Assembly (NCBI GenBank): GCA_943325515.2 | Contig: CALPPS020000016.1 | Span: 1 to 33,829 of the forward strand | Source: Flavobacterium psychrophilum | GTDB lineage: Bacteria; Bacteroidota; Bacteroidia; Flavobacteriales; Flavobacteriaceae | Reading direction: 5' to 3' | Length of the DNA: 33,829 nt | Part shown: positions 32,899 through 33,829 of the stretch, piece by piece | Position numbering within the stretch: the first letter of the stretch is position 1 | Layout: each line of letters opens with the position of its first letter | Notes under the pieces: model-generated | The model's database searches: none | What the model saw: only the letters and a program-made list of their open reading frames with translations | Told to the model about the DNA's origin: nothing | Translations under genes and position numbers: made by a program

Positions 32899-32976
32899 AA
32901 ATATTGGAGTTAGGGATTGAAGAATATTTTGATTAATTAGCAAAAAAATCAATTTATTAATCAGAAATATATGTAA

Positions 32977-33829
32977 CTAGTACTCTCTATGGGTATCAAA
33001 TTCTTCGAGGTAATCAGCTACACGTTTTACAAAACTTCCTCCTAATGCGCCATCAACAACTCTGTGGTCATAACTGTGTGATAAGAACATTTTTTGACGA
33101 ATTCCAATAAAATCTCCATCGGGAGTTTCAATTACAGCTGGCACTTTTCTAATCGCTCCAAGCGCTAAAATCCCAACTTGTGGCTGATTGATAATTGGCG
33201 TTCCAAATACAGAACCAAAAGTTCCAACATTCGTTACAGTATAGGTCCCACCTTGCGTATCGTCTGGTTTAAGTTTTCCAGCTTTTGCTCGGTTTCCTAA
33301 ATCGTTTACGGCTTTTGCCATTCCAACAAGGTTTAACTGGTCTGCATTTTTAATTACCGGGACAATCAAGTTTCCGTTTGGTAAAGCTGCAGCCATTCCA
33401 AGATTTATGTTTTTTCTTTTAATAATAAATTCACCATCAACAGAAATATTCATTCCTGGGAAATCTTTCAACGCTTTTGCCACAGCTTCCATGAAGATTG
33501 GTGTAAATGTTAGTTTTTCTCCTTCTCTCTTTTCAAATGCTACTTTTACTCGTTCTCTCCATTTTACGATATTAGTAACATCCACTTCAATAAATGATTG
33601 CACGTGTGCTGATGTTTGAAGAGAAGCAACCATATAACCTGAAATCAGTTTACGCATACGATCCATTTCTATAATCTCGTCACCGCCATTTACGGAAACT
33701 GGAACAGCTATTGGAGTTGATGGTTGTTGTGCTGGTACTTTTATACTTTCGACTTTCGACTTTCGACTTTCGACAAATTTCAAAACATCTTCTTTTGTAA
33801 CACGTCCATCTTTTCCTGAGCCGGAAATG
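32977..33829 (-). CDS. 2-oxoacid dehydrogenase E2 (dihydrolipoamide acyltransferase), 5' end missing
   Basis: The frame is open to the right window edge, so the lipoyl domain lies outside. The visible part begins in the peripheral-subunit-binding domain (ISGSGKDGRVTKEDVLKFVE), then a short linker (ESRKSKVESIKVPA), then the catalytic domain from IIEMDRMRKLISGYMVASL. The active-site motif is SYDHRVVDGALGG (His and Asp), and GTFGSVFGTPIINQPQVGIL is the trimer core. It transfers acyl groups from a 2-oxoacid (probably pyruvate, 2-oxoglutarate or branched-chain) to CoA; the complex cannot be told apart here. The TTG at 33781-33783 is not a start. The linker is encoded by a heptanucleotide repeat. 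Confidence 0.93.
   Translation of the reverse strand, partial: ISGSGKDGRVTKEDVLKFVESRKSKVESIKVPAQQPSTPIAVPVSVNGGDEIIEMDRMRKLISGYMVASLQTSAHVQSFIEVDVTNIVKWRERVKVAFEKREGEKLTFTPIFMEAVAKALKDFPGMNISVDGEFIIKRKNINLGMAAALPNGNLIVPVIKNADQLNLVGMAKAVNDLGNRAKAGKLKPDDTQGGTYTVTNVGTFGSVFGTPIINQPQVGILALGAIRKVPAVIETPDGDFIGIRQKMFLSHSYDHRVVDGALGGSFVKRVADYLEEFDTHREY
33745..33774. repeat. Heptanucleotide tandem repeat (ACTTTCG, about 4.3 copies) in the E2 linker
   Basis: ACTTTCG occurs at 33745, 33752, 33759 and 33766 and a partial copy follows, all identical. It encodes VESRKSKVES on the minus strand. Seven is not a multiple of three, so gain or loss of one copy changes the reading frame of the E2 gene. Confidence 0.95.

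Noticed and set aside
32930..32963. Inverted repeat TGATTAAT/ATTAATCA after the E2 gene
   Set aside because: Eight AT-rich pairs around an 18-nt loop with the T run inside the loop do not make a credible terminator.

Overview
This window looks like chromosomal DNA of a Flavobacteriaceae bacterium, most likely Flavobacterium or a close relative. The evidence is the low GC content, the almost complete lack of Shine-Dalgarno sites, and repeated Bacteroidota-type promoters (TTTG, about 20 nt, TAnnTTTG). Several gene blocks are typical of the group: rpmB-rpmG-DUF4295-ftsY, split transketolase, ECF sigma/anti-sigma/DUF4252, and the carotenoid regulator-crtI-crtB block. No phage, plasmid, transposase, CRISPR array or recognisable defence island is present. 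I read it as mostly core genome with small accessory features.

Layout. 1-877: end of a Nif3-like gene and a coiled-coil COG1579 protein. 909-7274 (+): alpha/beta hydrolase, cyanophycin synthetase, DUF1569/DinB-like protein and an exported dipeptidyl-peptidase IV family protease. 7314-15128 (-): exported 'AsnB-like' protein, DnaB, AccA, then Tgt > LptF/G-type permease > EamA transporter, and a small acidic protein that may continue past an in-frame TGA. 15484-17287 (+): two-gene transketolase with a good promoter and terminator. 17340-19807: FKBP-type lipoprotein (-), S4 RNA-binding protein and PyrR-like phosphoribosyltransferase (+), shikimate kinase (-).

19879-20640: a tRNA operon (two identical tRNA-Lys(UUU), then tRNA-Leu(GAG)) with a clear promoter, followed by a 23-bp inverted repeat and a structured 97-bp tandem repeat of about 3.8 copies. 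20744-24012 (+): CarH/LitR-like B12-binding MerR regulator, phytoene desaturase and phytoene synthase, which together give light-regulated carotenoid synthesis. 24087-26104 (-): ECF sigma factor, putative anti-sigma factor and two DUF4252 envelope proteins. 26226-27644 (+): S41 protease lipoprotein. 27691-30927 (-): small membrane protein, FtsY, DUF4295, L33, L28, CinA. 31125-33829 (-): Hpt protein, FAH-family hydrolase, DnaQ-like exonuclease and a 2-oxoacid dehydrogenase E2 cut by the window end.

The most interesting points are: the structured 97-bp tandem repeat built on the tRNA terminator; two heptanucleotide tandem repeats, one in the tgt promoter spacer and one inside the E2 linker where a copy change would shift the frame; the in-frame TGA in the small acidic gene; loss of zinc cysteines in both COG1579 and Tgt; and a palindrome on the carotenoid regulator promoter whose half-site recurs before crtI. 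I did not find a clear-cut new multi-gene system.
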